Both the position numbers and the translations under genes were made by a program. The notes beneath the pieces were generated by a model that worked only from the letters and a program-made list of their open reading frames with translations, made no database searches and was not told where the DNA came from. 64,000 nt of DNA from Roseiarcus fermentans (lineage in GTDB: Bacteria > Pseudomonadota > Alphaproteobacteria > Rhizobiales > Beijerinckiaceae), in contig NZ_QNRK01000006.1 in the NCBI RefSeq assembly GCF_003315135.1, positions 124,001 to 188,000 on the forward strand, in the 5' to 3' direction. This document shows, in pieces, positions 43,326 through 52,467 of this stretch. Within the stretch, counting starts at the first letter, position 1; each line of letters begins with the position of its first letter.

Positions 43326-46300
43326 TCAGCCGATCTGGAAACTGCTCGCGCTGAGTTTCGACTTGGCCACGCCCGCGAGGTCAATCGAGCCGTCGGCGCC
43401 GAGGGACAGCAGGCTGCCGCCCGAACCGTCGCTCGTCAGCGCGTTGAACGCCGCCGCGCCGGTCGCATAGCCGCCCGTCCCGTTCAAGAGGTCGATCACG
43501 CCCCCGTGCAGGTCGTTCGCGACGCCGGCGATCTTGAGGGAGCCGACGTTCCCGTTGATCTTGAACACGGTCGACGCGCCGCCGTCGGTCAGCGAATCGC
43601 TCAGGCCGGCGTACACGACGTCGCCGGTCCCCTTGATCGTCACTCCCGTCCCGCTGCCGTTGTGGATCGTGTCGCCGCTCCCGGTGATCGTGTCGCCGGT
43701 CCCGCTCGCCACCGTGACGGCGTCGCCCGTGGCGGCCGAGATCGCGCCGTTCGATCCACCGACCGTGACCGCCGTATTGGCGATCAGGTCGAGCGTTCCG
43801 CCGGCGGTGAACAGGATCGGCACGCCGACCGACGCGCCGGCCTGCATGGCGACGACGCCGCCGGCGATCTCGACCTCGCCGGGCGCCGACGAGCCCGAGA
43901 CGCCGCTGGCGACGCCGGCCGAGAGGATCACCGTTCCGCCGGACGCCGCCTCGATCAGTCCACCCTGGGCGGTATGGACAGCGGACATGATCTTCAGGGT
44001 CGCGCCGTTCTCGGCTTCGAGCGTTCCGCCGCCGTCGTTGATCACGTCGCCGCCCGTGTTGATCGTCAGCGTCACGCCGGTGCCCGAGGCCGTGACGGAA
44101 CCCTTGTTCACGAACGTGAGATCGTTCGACGTCTTTATGCCTTGATCGCCGATCTGCCCGGACGCGGTCGCCAGGATGGAGCTCGCGTTGGTGAACGTCG
44201 CCGGCCCCTTGCCGTCGCTGGTGATGTCGGCCCCCGCGCCTTTCAGGCCGATCGTGCCGCTTGCGCCGCCCGAAATCGTGTAGGCGCCGCTGATCGCAAG
44301 GTCGCTGCCGGCGTAGACGGCGACGAGCCCGGCGTTGCTCATCGAGCCCACGCCCCCGTCCGCGCCGAGATCGACCACGCCGGTCGTCGCACCGGACGCA
44401 CTCGACGAACCCGTGCCGGCGAGGATGTCGCCGCTGTTGGAGACGTTGGAGACGAGCGCCAGGGTCGCGCCGCTTTCGGCGTCGAGCTTGCCGGCCGAAC
44501 TGTTGGTTATGGTCTTTGCGCCGGTGTTGATCGTCAGCGTGTTGCCCGATCCGGTCGCGAAGGTCGTGCCGGCGTTGACGAACGTCAGGTCGTTGACGCC
44601 GAGGACGCCCTGGTCGCCAATCTGGCCAGAATAGGCGCCTGGCGAACCGAGCGACGGCTCGAGCGCGATCGTGCCGGCGTTGGTGAACGTCGTCGCGCCC
44701 GTCCCATCGCTGGTGATGGCGGCGCCGGCGCCCTTCAGGGCGATGCCGCCGGAGCCGGCGGCGGTGAGATTGCCGCTGATCGCCAGATGGGCGCCGCTGT
44801 CGACGAGGACGGCGCCGGTCGTCGTTCCGTTTCCGGTATCGGTGAGCGTTTCGGTGGCGCCGGCCTTGCCGAGATCGAGAGTCGCCCCCGACTCGGCCGT
44901 CATGACGCCTTCGTTCGTGAACGTGCTCGCGCTGATCTGCAGCGCCGCGCCGCCCGCCTGACTCGCCTGGACCCTGCCGCTCGCCTGATTGTCGAACCTT
45001 CCGAGCGTGATCGTTCCGCCGCCGGTTATGGTGTTGTTGACGTTGATCAGGCCGTCGCCGGACGTGCCGGGAGCGTTCAGGATCGAGCCGGTGGTGTGAA
45101 TCAGGCTCTGGCCGGCGTTGGCGGCCTGCCCCAGGTCGACCGTTCCGCCTCCGTTCAGCGTGACCGGTCCCGACGTGTCGTCGATGTAGAGATCACCGTT
45201 GGTTCCCGCGCCCTTGCCGGAGGGAGCCGTGCCGATCGCGAGCGTTCCGGCGTTGTCGAACGTTCCGCCGATCTGTAGCGCGGAACCGACGATGACGCCG
45301 ATCTTTCCGAGGTTCCCGCTCGCGACGCTCGATGTATCTTCCGAATTCAGGACCGTTCCGTGGACGGCGATCAACGTCGACGCCTGGCTGGTTCCGATCG
45401 CGAGTTCGGAGTTGGCGCTGGTTGCGACGCTGTTGATGGTGACGTTCGCGTTGAGCGTCACGATTGCGGCCCCGCTGGCGCCGCCGATGGAGGCGTCCTG
45501 GGGGGTGATCGGCGTCGAGCCGGCGCTCCAGTCCGTGGCGGTCTCCCATCCGCCGAGGCCGGCGGTGAAGACGTCCTGCTTCAGCGAGATCTTCCAGCCG
45601 AGCGCCTCGAGGACGTCGAGTTCGGTCTGGGTGAGGGTGAGGGTCTCGCCGGTCCCGGTCGCGCCGAACAGCTGGGTCTGGGTCCAGTCGGCGGTGTCGC
45701 CCTTGTTGGCCTGGGTCCCGTTGGAATTGTATTGATTGTTGTACGAAAGGGTGGGCTCGCCCTGGGCGGCGTCGTTCTGGTCGGACAGGGTCGCGCCGCC
45801 ATTGGAGGAGAAGTAGGTCGTTTGCCCGTCGCGGCCGTTGCTGTAGTCGGTCTTGCCCGCCGCCGTGTAGCGGAAAAGATCCATCACGCTCCAGCTGTCG
45901 TTCGAACTGCTGGGCGTCGTGGGGGCCGTGCCGCCGAGACCGCCGATGCGGCCGAGGCCGCCCTCCGACAGTTCGTGGGTGAGCCCGTTGACGACGTCCT
46001 GCCCGAAGGTCCAGGAATAGAAGCTGTTCAGCGTCACGCTGAGGTCAGGGCCGCCCGTGGTCGAGGTCAGGCCGAGCATCCGCCCATAGGCATAAGGAAC
46101 GTACCAGCTTGCGCCATTGGACGGGTCCGTGGCTGGCAGGACATCGCCCGGCGCGTATTTCTTGAGCGCCGCCTGCAACGTCGCGTAACTGACGCTGAAG
46201 CCGCCGCTGTTGTTGCCCAGGGCGACATGGTTGTTTCCGCTGTTCGCCTCTTGGAAGGTGACGACGATCGTGTCGGGCGCGGTCTTGCCCGATGGCGCGA

Positions 46301-46766
46301 TCAGGCTCTCGATCTGGTCCTCGGCGGCCACGATGCAGGCTTCGAAGCTCGCCGTGCAACTCGCCGTGTAGGTGTTGTCGAACACGATCCCGCTCCCGGC
46401 CGTGCTCACGACCTGCGTCGTATTGCCGGAGGACAACGTGACGACGGAGGACGACTGGACGACCGCGGACGAAGCTTTCGACGCACTGGCCGAAGACAAT
46501 GGGGAGCTGGACGCATTCGATGCGTCGTCGTCGCTCGCTTTCGTCGCCGCCTCTTGGCCCCCGCTGGAAGCCCCGGGTCCGGCGGCGGCTTCCCCATGTC
46601 GCCCCGCCAGCCAATCCGCAACGGGACCGGAATGCATCACGTCCATGCTGAACGGGTCGAGACTGGCGAACGGATCGTTGGTCTGATCGAATGGATTGAC
46701 GTCGGACGCGTTGTCGCCGCTTTGATCGACATCGCCCAGGTAACGGGTGAAAATATGCGCGACCAT
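43326..46766 (-). CDS. Large secreted metalloprotease-like protein with beta-strand repeats
   Basis: A 1,146-residue protein with no classical signal peptide. Residues 100-400 contain a metallopeptidase-like region (VVNGLTHELSEGGLGRIGG, then SWSVMDLFRY), as in secreted NF038122-type proteins of rhizobia. The rest is a long series of Gly/Thr/Asn-rich beta-strand repeats; one unit of about 125 residues (LKGAGA-ITSDG, TFTNA, SGQIGDQG, NDLTFVN, TLTINTG) recurs imperfectly. The extreme C-terminus (GSIDLAGVAKSKLSASSFQIG) looks like an uncleaved type I secretion signal. AGGGGA precedes ATG 46766. No type I exporter genes are in the window. Confidence 0.8.
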   Translation of the reverse strand: MVAHIFTRYLGDVDQSGDNASDVNPFDQTNDPFASLDPFSMDVMHSGPVADWLAGRHGEAAAGPGASSGGQEAATKASDDDASNASSSPLSSASASKASSAVVQSSSVVTLSSGNTTQVVSTAGSGIVFDNTYTASCTASFEACIVAAEDQIESLIAPSGKTAPDTIVVTFQEANSGNNHVALGNNSGGFSVSYATLQAALKKYAPGDVLPATDPSNGASWYVPYAYGRMLGLTSTTGGPDLSVTLNSFYSWTFGQDVVNGLTHELSEGGLGRIGGLGGTAPTTPSSSNDSWSVMDLFRYTAAGKTDYSNGRDGQTTYFSSNGGATLSDQNDAAQGEPTLSYNNQYNSNGTQANKGDTADWTQTQLFGATGTGETLTLTQTELDVLEALGWKISLKQDVFTAGLGGWETATDWSAGSTPITPQDASIGGASGAAIVTLNANVTINSVATSANSELAIGTSQASTLIAVHGTVLNSEDTSSVASGNLGKIGVIVGSALQIGGTFDNAGTLAIGTAPSGKGAGTNGDLYIDDTSGPVTLNGGGTVDLGQAANAGQSLIHTTGSILNAPGTSGDGLINVNNTITGGGTITLGRFDNQASGRVQASQAGGAALQISASTFTNEGVMTAESGATLDLGKAGATETLTDTGNGTTTGAVLVDSGAHLAISGNLTAAGSGGIALKGAGAAITSDGTGATTFTNAGTIALEPSLGSPGAYSGQIGDQGVLGVNDLTFVNAGTTFATGSGNTLTINTGAKTITNSSAGKLDAESGATLALVSNVSNSGDILAGTGSSSASGATTGVVDLGADGGVGSMSNAGLVAVYAGSDLAISGAYTISGGASGTIGLKGAGADITSDGKGPATFTNASSILATASGQIGDQGIKTSNDLTFVNKGSVTASGTGVTLTINTGGDVINDGGGTLEAENGATLKIMSAVHTAQGGLIEAASGGTVILSAGVASGVSGSSAPGEVEIAGGVVAMQAGASVGVPILFTAGGTLDLIANTAVTVGGSNGAISAATGDAVTVASGTGDTITGSGDTIHNGSGTGVTIKGTGDVVYAGLSDSLTDGGASTVFKINGNVGSLKIAGVANDLHGGVIDLLNGTGGYATGAAAFNALTSDGSGGSLLSLGADGSIDLAGVAKSKLSASSFQIG

Positions 46767-46944
46767 GGCTTTCCCCTGACACGGCGCGGTCCTGCCCACC
46801 CCGGATAGGCTGCGCGCTTCCCCAGCGTTAGTTTACCATGTACACCAACGCTGGTACATTGCCATTTTCGTGCGTCTGGCGCTGTCCTTCGCCTCCGGTG
46901 TTTCGGAGGACGCGGCGCGAGGAGGGGGGCGCATGATCGGCCCC

Positions 46945-47031
46945 GGGGTCCGCCTTCCTCAGCGAGGCCCGGGGCAAGCCCGGCGACTTCTATCCGGCCG
47001 CGCGCGGCCGTATCGTCGCCTACTGCGGCGG
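46945..47031 (+). pseudogene. Relic fragment copied from the lipoprotein hydrolase gene
   Basis: In one plus-strand frame this reads SAFLSEARGKPGDFYPAARG then RIVAYCGGLRQPA. The intact gene at 42760-42880 gives AAFLNEAEGKLGDFYPAARG, then seven more residues, then VIVAYSGGYLPA. Base identity is high, including an exact run across GACTTCTATCCGGCCGCGCG, with a small in-frame deletion. Nothing recognisable remains on either side. It looks like the remnant of a local duplication. Confidence 0.65.
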
Positions 47032-47037
47032 CCTTCG

Positions 47038-47951
47038 TCAGCCGGCGCCGGGCGCCGCCGTCCGGGAGCCAAGACATCCGGCGACGCCGAGGGCGGCAAA
47101 GCCGATCCCGAACAGCGCCCAGGTCGAGAGCTCGGGCGCGGCGGGCGGATCGGTGGCGATGAAGTCTGGGCGGCTCCGCCCGCGGCATTGTCGTAGTATC
47201 CCAAAATCTGGCCTGAATTGTTGATTCTTGTCAGAACAGTGTCGTACGCGCCGGGGATGTCGATGGTGGTGTCATTGCCATTCCACTCAAGAAAGCCATG
47301 ATATGCACAATAGCCGACGACTTGGCTTCGATCGTTGATTCCCAAAGGAATCTTCCAGGTTATAGGTGTAAAAGAGCCATCTTTGTTCAAGATGAAACCC
47401 GATCCGCCCCGGTTGCCGACACTCAAACCGACATATTGATCAAAGTTAGTGAGATCGGCAAACTCACTAAAGCATGAACATGGAATGAGTAAACAGTGTG
47501 TATTGTCCCAATGAATAGAGAGCGTAAGTATTGGTGCCCGCCTGCCCGACGATCTGGCCCCGATTGTTGATCGAGATCGGGTCGAAGGAGGAGGTGTCTG
47601 GTCTGTCAGGTCGACAAAATGACCGCCCGTCTCGAGAAACCCTTGGGTGATTCAAGCGGCCGTCACGTAAGTCCCGACGATCTGGCCGAGATCGTTGACG
47701 CCCGCGAGCGAGGTGCTCATGGCGTGGGGCGCGTCGAGGGCGACAGTCCTGCCGTGCCAATAGAGATACCCGTGGGAAACGCCGTTCGCGTCGTCGTAAG
47801 TTCCGACGATCTGGTCGAGGTCGTTGAACCCTGAAGCGGCGCCAGGCAGCTTGAGTGGGGCGAAGCGGGAGCCGGCCTCGGTCGACGTCGACGGGGTCGC
47901 CGCGATCAGTCCGACAAGAGACGCCAGAGGGAAAAGAACAGTCGGACGCAT
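47038..47951 (-). pseudogene. Decayed HAF-repeat PEP-CTERM surface protein
   Basis: Starting at ATG 47951 with a signal-peptide-like MRPTVLFPLASLVGLIAAT, the reading continues only by changing frame several times. HAF-type repeats are visible in different frames: GFNDLDQIVGTYDD, GVNDLGQIVGTYVT, SINNRGQIVGQAGT, GINDRSQVVGYCAY and RINNSGQILGYYDN. A PEP-CTERM tail (PELSTWALFGIGFAALGVAG) ends at the stop 47038. At least three or four indels separate these parts, so the gene is broken. The intact version would have been exported and processed by an exosortase. Confidence 0.75.
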
Positions 47952-48274
47952 GGCGCACCTCCCGTCAATGACTTCAGAAACGAATTCTGACCAGTAAGAA
48001 CTGGAAAAGGGCGCGCGAAACGCGCGCAGCCAAAGGACCAGATCCGGCGAGGTATGCCAAGTGTCCAGGTTGAGCAGAGAGAAGATATGCCGAGCGAAGG
48101 TTGCTGTTACAAAGGATTAGCGCTCGCAAACCTATGCTGACAGCTCTTTCCAGCAATTATAACCTGACTACACTGCAAACAACGATGTAGCCAATCGCGC
48201 ATGTCATTCAGGGAGGAAGTCCCCGTCGAGATCTGACCCCGCGTACGCCTGCCCGCCACGTGGCGACCGCTCGG

Positions 48275-48318
48275 AAAAAACGAAACCGGCCCTGCTCCCT
48301 GTGCCGGGAGCGAGGCCG
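48275..48318 (-). terminator. Intrinsic terminator of the 48342-48728 gene
   Basis: On the minus strand a strong stem pairs CGGCC with GGCCG and GCTCCC with GGGAGC around a 6-base loop, followed by GTTTCG and six T. It lies 24 bases after the stop codon. Stem strength and T-run make this a typical rho-independent terminator. Confidence 0.8.
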
Positions 48319-48341
48319 GGAGGAAAACGCCCGATGTGGCG

Positions 48342-48728
48342 TCAGACGATCTCGGGGAGGCGGACGCCCTTCTCGACGCGCTTCGACAGGCCGCGCTCGA
48401 GCAGGCTCGGGACATAGGCGCCGACGCCGGGCGGCAGGTCCTGAAGCGACAGGAAGCGCCCGTCCTTCAGGCGCAGGCCGTCGCGATAGAGGCCGGTTTC
48501 ACGCTGGGCGAACACGGTCTCGACCTCGGGGCCGATGCCGTAGGTCTTCTGCATAGCCGCCGGAACGTCGGTCAGCACCACCCTGGTGTCGCACTGAACG
48601 CAAACCGGAACCCTCGGATCGCCGGGGGCGGCGAAACCGACCGAACCGCTGGGGAAACGGGTTGAGACGTACAGTTCGCCCTCGCGCGCGGGGCGGGAGC
48701 CATACATTTCCAACGAATAGTCGCACAT
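48342..48728 (-). CDS. Conserved hypothetical protein
   Basis: A 128-residue cytosolic protein beginning CDYSLEMYGSRPAREGELYV, with FPSGSVGFAAPGDPRVPVCVQCDTRV in the middle. It resembles a conserved alphaproteobacterial family of unknown function that starts MCDYSL. ATG 48728 has GGAG eight bases upstream and is preferred over the frame opening at 48770. It has its own terminator and is divergent from the PEP-CTERM gene. No catalytic motif is evident. Confidence 0.7.
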   Translation of the reverse strand: MCDYSLEMYGSRPAREGELYVSTRFPSGSVGFAAPGDPRVPVCVQCDTRVVLTDVPAAMQKTYGIGPEVETVFAQRETGLYRDGLRLKDGRFLSLQDLPPGVGAYVPSLLERGLSKRVEKGVRLPEIV

Positions 48729-49033
48729 GACGCTCACTCCGTGCTCATGCGCCCGCCCAGCATCTTCCACTTCGGGAAAGTTCGTTGTTCTCGTGCTTTA
48801 AAAAGCATGCTGAACCGGCAATAGGGCTTAATTGCGTTTGCGCGGCGGCTTCGGCGGGGACGCCGCGGTCTCCGGGGCCGCTCGGGCGGCGGTCGCATTC
48901 GCCCGTCCGCTTTCGCTCTCCGCCCAGCTCGAGGCTGCGGCGACGCCAGCCCAGGGCCAGTGCGCAGCCGTTGAAATGCGGCGGGATACTCGGAAATCCG
49001 CAAAATTGTCGCAAAATGGCAATCAACATGCTT
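48729..49033. other. Divergent intergenic region
   Basis: This separates the MCDYSL-type gene from the PEP-CTERM gene. No further coding sequence is supported; long open frames here lack ribosome-binding sites and domains. The palindromic elements that follow at 49034-49062 mark the likely PEP-CTERM promoter. Confidence 0.4.
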
Positions 49034-49062
49034 GTTACGTAACGTTGGGGAAGTTATGTAAT
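49034..49062. promoter_or_regulatory. Paired TTACGTAA-type palindromes upstream of the PEP-CTERM gene
   Basis: GTTACGTAAC (49034-49043) is a perfect 10-bp palindrome, and GTTATGTAAT (49053-49062) is an 8-of-10 match 19 bases further on, about two helical turns. They lie 73-101 bases before ATG 49135. The spacing suggests two sites for one dimeric regulator. The same motif occurs at 19674-19683. Confidence 0.45.
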
Positions 49063-49134
49063 CGTCGTGAGCGCACGCCGTCGACATTTGCCGCGGCGCC
49101 CGCGTTGGGGGGACGAGAGACTGTGGAGGCTTTG

Positions 49135-49713
49135 ATGAAGACGATTATGGTGACGGCTGCCGCGCTTTTGGCGGTCTCGGGAGCGGCGGCGAACGCTGCG
49201 ACGGTCCGAGAAACGTTCACATTCGATGACGCGAGCAACACGGTGGCGTCGGGGTGGTTCACCTACGATTCGTCCAAGAGCGGCGTATTGGGCTATGGCG
49301 ACCTCGAAGGCTTCTCGTTGAGCGTGCTAGGGTCGACCTACGACCTCTCGTTCGTTCAGGGGCTGACCGATCCTTCCGACTACGTGTACTTCGGCTACGA
49401 CACGGCATCCATGACCTTTGTACCGGCTTCGATCTCTGGCTACGCAGGAGCTTACAGCGGAATTCTCGCCGGCCTCGGCTACTCACCGAATACCGGCTTC
49501 TTCTTCGACCCGCTTGTCGGAGAGGCGGATCCGGCGGGAACCGGAGCCGATGGGGTGTTCGGCAACTACGTCAACGCCACTCAAGCGAACGCCACCGCGC
49601 TCAGCGTTTCCGTCGTCCCCGAGCTCTCGACCTGGGCGATGATGGGAGCAGGCTTCGCCGCGCTCGCCTTCGTAGGCTACCGCAGGAGCCGCCCGGCGGG
49701 CGTGATCGCGTAA
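49135..49713 (+). CDS. PEP-CTERM surface protein
   Basis: A 192-residue exported protein with a signal peptide (residues 1-21, ANA-A), a Ser/Gly/Asp/Tyr-rich mature part and a C-terminal sorting signal. The signal is VPELSTWAMM starting near residue 161, then a hydrophobic helix, then YRRSR. The PEP motif has Leu in the third position, as in the decayed gene nearby. Exosortase would cleave here, but no exosortase gene is in the window. GTGGAGG precedes ATG 49135. A good terminator follows. Confidence 0.85.
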   Translation: MKTIMVTAAALLAVSGAAANAATVRETFTFDDASNTVASGWFTYDSSKSGVLGYGDLEGFSLSVLGSTYDLSFVQGLTDPSDYVYFGYDTASMTFVPASISGYAGAYSGILAGLGYSPNTGFFFDPLVGEADPAGTGADGVFGNYVNATQANATALSVSVVPELSTWAMMGAGFAALAFVGYRRSRPAGVIA

Positions 49714-49738
49714 GACGCGCCGCAAGGCGAACGTCCGG

Positions 49739-49764
49739 GGCCGCTCTTCGGGGCGGCCTTTTTT
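49739..49764 (+). terminator. Intrinsic terminator of the PEP-CTERM gene
   Basis: GGCCGC-TCTTCGGG-GCGGCC followed directly by six T, 25 bases after the PEP-CTERM stop codon. A classic rho-independent hairpin. Confidence 0.85.
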
Positions 49765-50008
49765 CGTGCGTCGGTCGGATCGGCCGGCGGGAGTTGCGCA
49801 ATCGGTGACAGCCTGCGCACGGACGCGGGCGTCAGGCCCGGCTTCGGCCTTGCTCCCCGCGCCGAGCCTTGGGGCCGCATCCGACCCTCCGACGGTGGGG
49901 GCCGCGGCCCCGGCGCTCCGCCGGCTGCAGAACGTATTGGACTTGTCGTCATCCCCCCTTAAGGTGCACTCGGCGACGACGCGGTTGTCTGCGAAGGGGG
50001 TTGGTTTC

Positions 50009-51400
50009 TTGCATCTCGATCCGCTGATCCTGTCGCGGCTCCAGTTCGCCTGGGTCGTGGCGTGGCATTTCCTGATGCCGGCCTTCACCGTCGGCCTCGC
50101 TTCCTTCATCGCCCTGATGGAGGGGCTGCACCTCGTCACCAAGAATCCCGTCTACCTGCGTGTTTCGGTGTTCTGGACCAAGATCTTCGCGATCTCATTC
50201 GGCATGGGCGTGGTGTCGGGCGTCACCATGCCGTTTCAGTTCGGCACCAACTGGAGCCGCTACTCCGACGCCGTCGCCGACATCGTCGCGCCGCTGCTCG
50301 GCTACGAGGGCCTGACCGCCTTCTTTCTCGAGGCCGGCTTCCTCGGGGTGCTGCTGTTCGGGCGAAAGCTTCTGCCGCCCTGGGCGCATTTCTTTTCCGC
50401 GCTGATGGTGGCGCTGGGAACGCTCGCCTCGACCTTCTGGATCCTGTCCAACAACAGCTGGATGCAGACGCCGGCGGGCTACGCGATGGTCGACGGGCGG
50501 TTCGAGCCGAGGGACTGGCTCGAGATCGTCTTCAACCCGTCGTTCCCCTACCGGCTCGCCCACGTGGTGACTGCGGTCTACATCACCACCGGCTTCGTCG
50601 TCGTCGGCGTCGCGTCCTGGTGGCTCTTGCGCCGGCGCTTCTACGAGGAAGCGCGCGTCATGCTGTCGATGACGCTGTGGCTGCTCACCGTCCTCGTGCC
50701 GCTTCAAGCGATGATCGGCGACCAGCACGGCCTCGACACGGTAAAATACCAGCCGGCCAAGCTCGCCGGCATCGAGGCGATCTGGGAGGGCGGCCGGCGG
50801 CTGCCCTGGGTGGTGTTCGCCATCCCCGACGACGCGGCCGAGAAGAACCTGTACGAGGTGTCGATTCCCGACCTCGGCAGCGTGATCCTCACCCATGACG
50901 TGAACGGCGAGGTGCACGGCCTGAAAGACTTTCCGCCTCAGGATCGCCCCCCGGTCGCCTTTCCCTTCTTCGGCTTCCGCATCATGCTGCTGTGCTGGGG
51001 GGTGATGATGCTGGTGGTGGTCCTGAGCTGGTGGCTGAGGATCAGGGACCGGCTCTACGACGCGGACTGGTACCATCGGCTCTGCACGCTCGCCGCCCCG
51101 GTCGGCTTCGTCGCCGTGATCGCCGGGTGGGTGACGACCGAGGTCGGCCGGCAGCCGTGGACGGTCTACGGCCAGCTGCGCACCGCCGATTCGGTGTCGC
51201 CGTCGCTAACCGGCGTGGACGTCGGGATTTCGCTGCTCGGCTACACCGTCGTTTACGTCGTGATGTTCTCGGCCGGCATCGCCATGATGATGCGCGTCTT
51301 CAGGGACGGGCCGGTCGCGGCGGATATGCCGGGCATCATCGCCAGCGGCCGGCCCGAGGGCCCGGTCCGGGCCATGCCGCAAGCCGGATCGGAGGGCTGA
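50009..51400 (+). CDS. cydA: Cytochrome bd-type ubiquinol oxidase subunit I
   Basis: A 463-residue multi-helix oxidase subunit that reduces O2 with quinol at the inner membrane. His20 in VVAWHFLMPAF is the haem b595 ligand, a second His is in YRLAHVV near residue 190, and GWVTTEVGRQPW is the conserved quinol-site region near residue 375. The Q-loop is short, as in cyanide-insensitive/bd-II-like types. No ATG precedes helix 1; TTG 50009, with AAGGGGG upstream, is preferred over GTG 49964. cydB follows after four bases. Confidence 0.92.
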   Translation: MHLDPLILSRLQFAWVVAWHFLMPAFTVGLASFIALMEGLHLVTKNPVYLRVSVFWTKIFAISFGMGVVSGVTMPFQFGTNWSRYSDAVADIVAPLLGYEGLTAFFLEAGFLGVLLFGRKLLPPWAHFFSALMVALGTLASTFWILSNNSWMQTPAGYAMVDGRFEPRDWLEIVFNPSFPYRLAHVVTAVYITTGFVVVGVASWWLLRRRFYEEARVMLSMTLWLLTVLVPLQAMIGDQHGLDTVKYQPAKLAGIEAIWEGGRRLPWVVFAIPDDAAEKNLYEVSIPDLGSVILTHDVNGEVHGLKDFPPQDRPPVAFPFFGFRIMLLCWGVMMLVVVLSWWLRIRDRLYDADWYHRLCTLAAPVGFVAVIAGWVTTEVGRQPWTVYGQLRTADSVSPSLTGVDVGISLLGYTVVYVVMFSAGIAMMMRVFRDGPVAADMPGIIASGRPEGPVRAMPQAGSEG

Positions 51401-51404
51401 CCCG

Positions 51405-52418
51405 ATGAGCGCCCTTGTTCTCGACCTCGTCCCGATTTGGACGGCGGTGCTCGCCGTCGGCGTCTTTCTCTACGTGCTGCTCGACGGCTTCGACCTCGGC
51501 GTCGGCATTCTCTACGGCTTCGCGCCCGACCTCCGCTCGCGCAACCTGGCGATGAACTCGATCGCTCCCGTCTGGGACGGCAACGAGACCTGGCTGATCC
51601 TCGGCGGCGTCGCGCTGATGGCCGCCTTTCCGCTCGCCTTCGCCATCATCCTGCCGGCGCTGTATTTCCCGATCATCCTGATGCTGCTCGCGCTGGTGTT
51701 CCGCGGCGTCGCGTTCGAGTTCCGCTTTCGCGACGCCGAGCATCGCGGCTTCTGGGATCACGCTTTCTGCTGGGGCTCGGCGCTGGCCACGTTCGCGCAA
51801 GGGGTGGTGCTGGGCGCCTTCGTCCAGGGGTTCGCGGTCGACGGCCGCCATTTCTCCGGCGGTTCGTTCGACTGCTTCACGCCGTTCTCGCTGCTCACCG
51901 GCGTCGCCCTGATGTTCGGCTACGCGCTGCTCGGCGCGGGGTGGCTGGTGCTCAAGACGACCGGACCGCTTCAGGACATGGCGCGCCGGCTCGGCCGCTA
52001 CGCCTTCGTCGGCGTGCTGATCGCCGTCGTCGCGGTCAGCGTGTGGACGCCGACCATGGATCCCCACATCCTGGCGCGCTGGTTCACGTGGCCGAACATG
52101 GCGTATCTCGCGCCGGTGCCGGTCGTGACCGCGCTCGTGGCGCTCGCCGAGTGGCGGGCGCTCAACGACCGTTCGGAGGCCGCGCCGTTTCTTTGGGCGG
52201 TCGTCCTGTTCGCAATGTCCTATCTCGGCCTCGCGATCAGCCTGTTCCCGATGATCGTGCCGTACAAGTACACGATTTGGCAGGCCGCCTCGTCCGAATC
52301 GACGCAGGCCTTCCTGCTGGTCGGGGTGCTGATTCTCCTGCCGGTCGTCCTCCTCTACACCGCCTGGTCGTACTGGGTGTTCCGCGGCAAGGTGCGGGCG
52401 GACATCGGCTATCACTGA
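51405..52418 (+). CDS. cydB: Cytochrome bd-type ubiquinol oxidase subunit II
   Basis: A 337-residue, eight-to-nine-helix partner of CydA. It shows the family start LVPIWTAVLAVGVFLYVLLDGFDLGVG and NSIAPVWDGNETWLILGG. The four-base gap to cydA indicates one operon. No cydX, cydC or cydD is found after it. The oxidase would serve low-oxygen or stressed respiration. Confidence 0.95.
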   Translation: MSALVLDLVPIWTAVLAVGVFLYVLLDGFDLGVGILYGFAPDLRSRNLAMNSIAPVWDGNETWLILGGVALMAAFPLAFAIILPALYFPIILMLLALVFRGVAFEFRFRDAEHRGFWDHAFCWGSALATFAQGVVLGAFVQGFAVDGRHFSGGSFDCFTPFSLLTGVALMFGYALLGAGWLVLKTTGPLQDMARRLGRYAFVGVLIAVVAVSVWTPTMDPHILARWFTWPNMAYLAPVPVVTALVALAEWRALNDRSEAAPFLWAVVLFAMSYLGLAISLFPMIVPYKYTIWQAASSESTQAFLLVGVLILLPVVLLYTAWSYWVFRGKVRADIGYH

Positions 52419-52467
52419 CGAGGGCTTCTCCCGCCCCGGGGGACAGTCGCCAAGGAGCTCTACCCGC

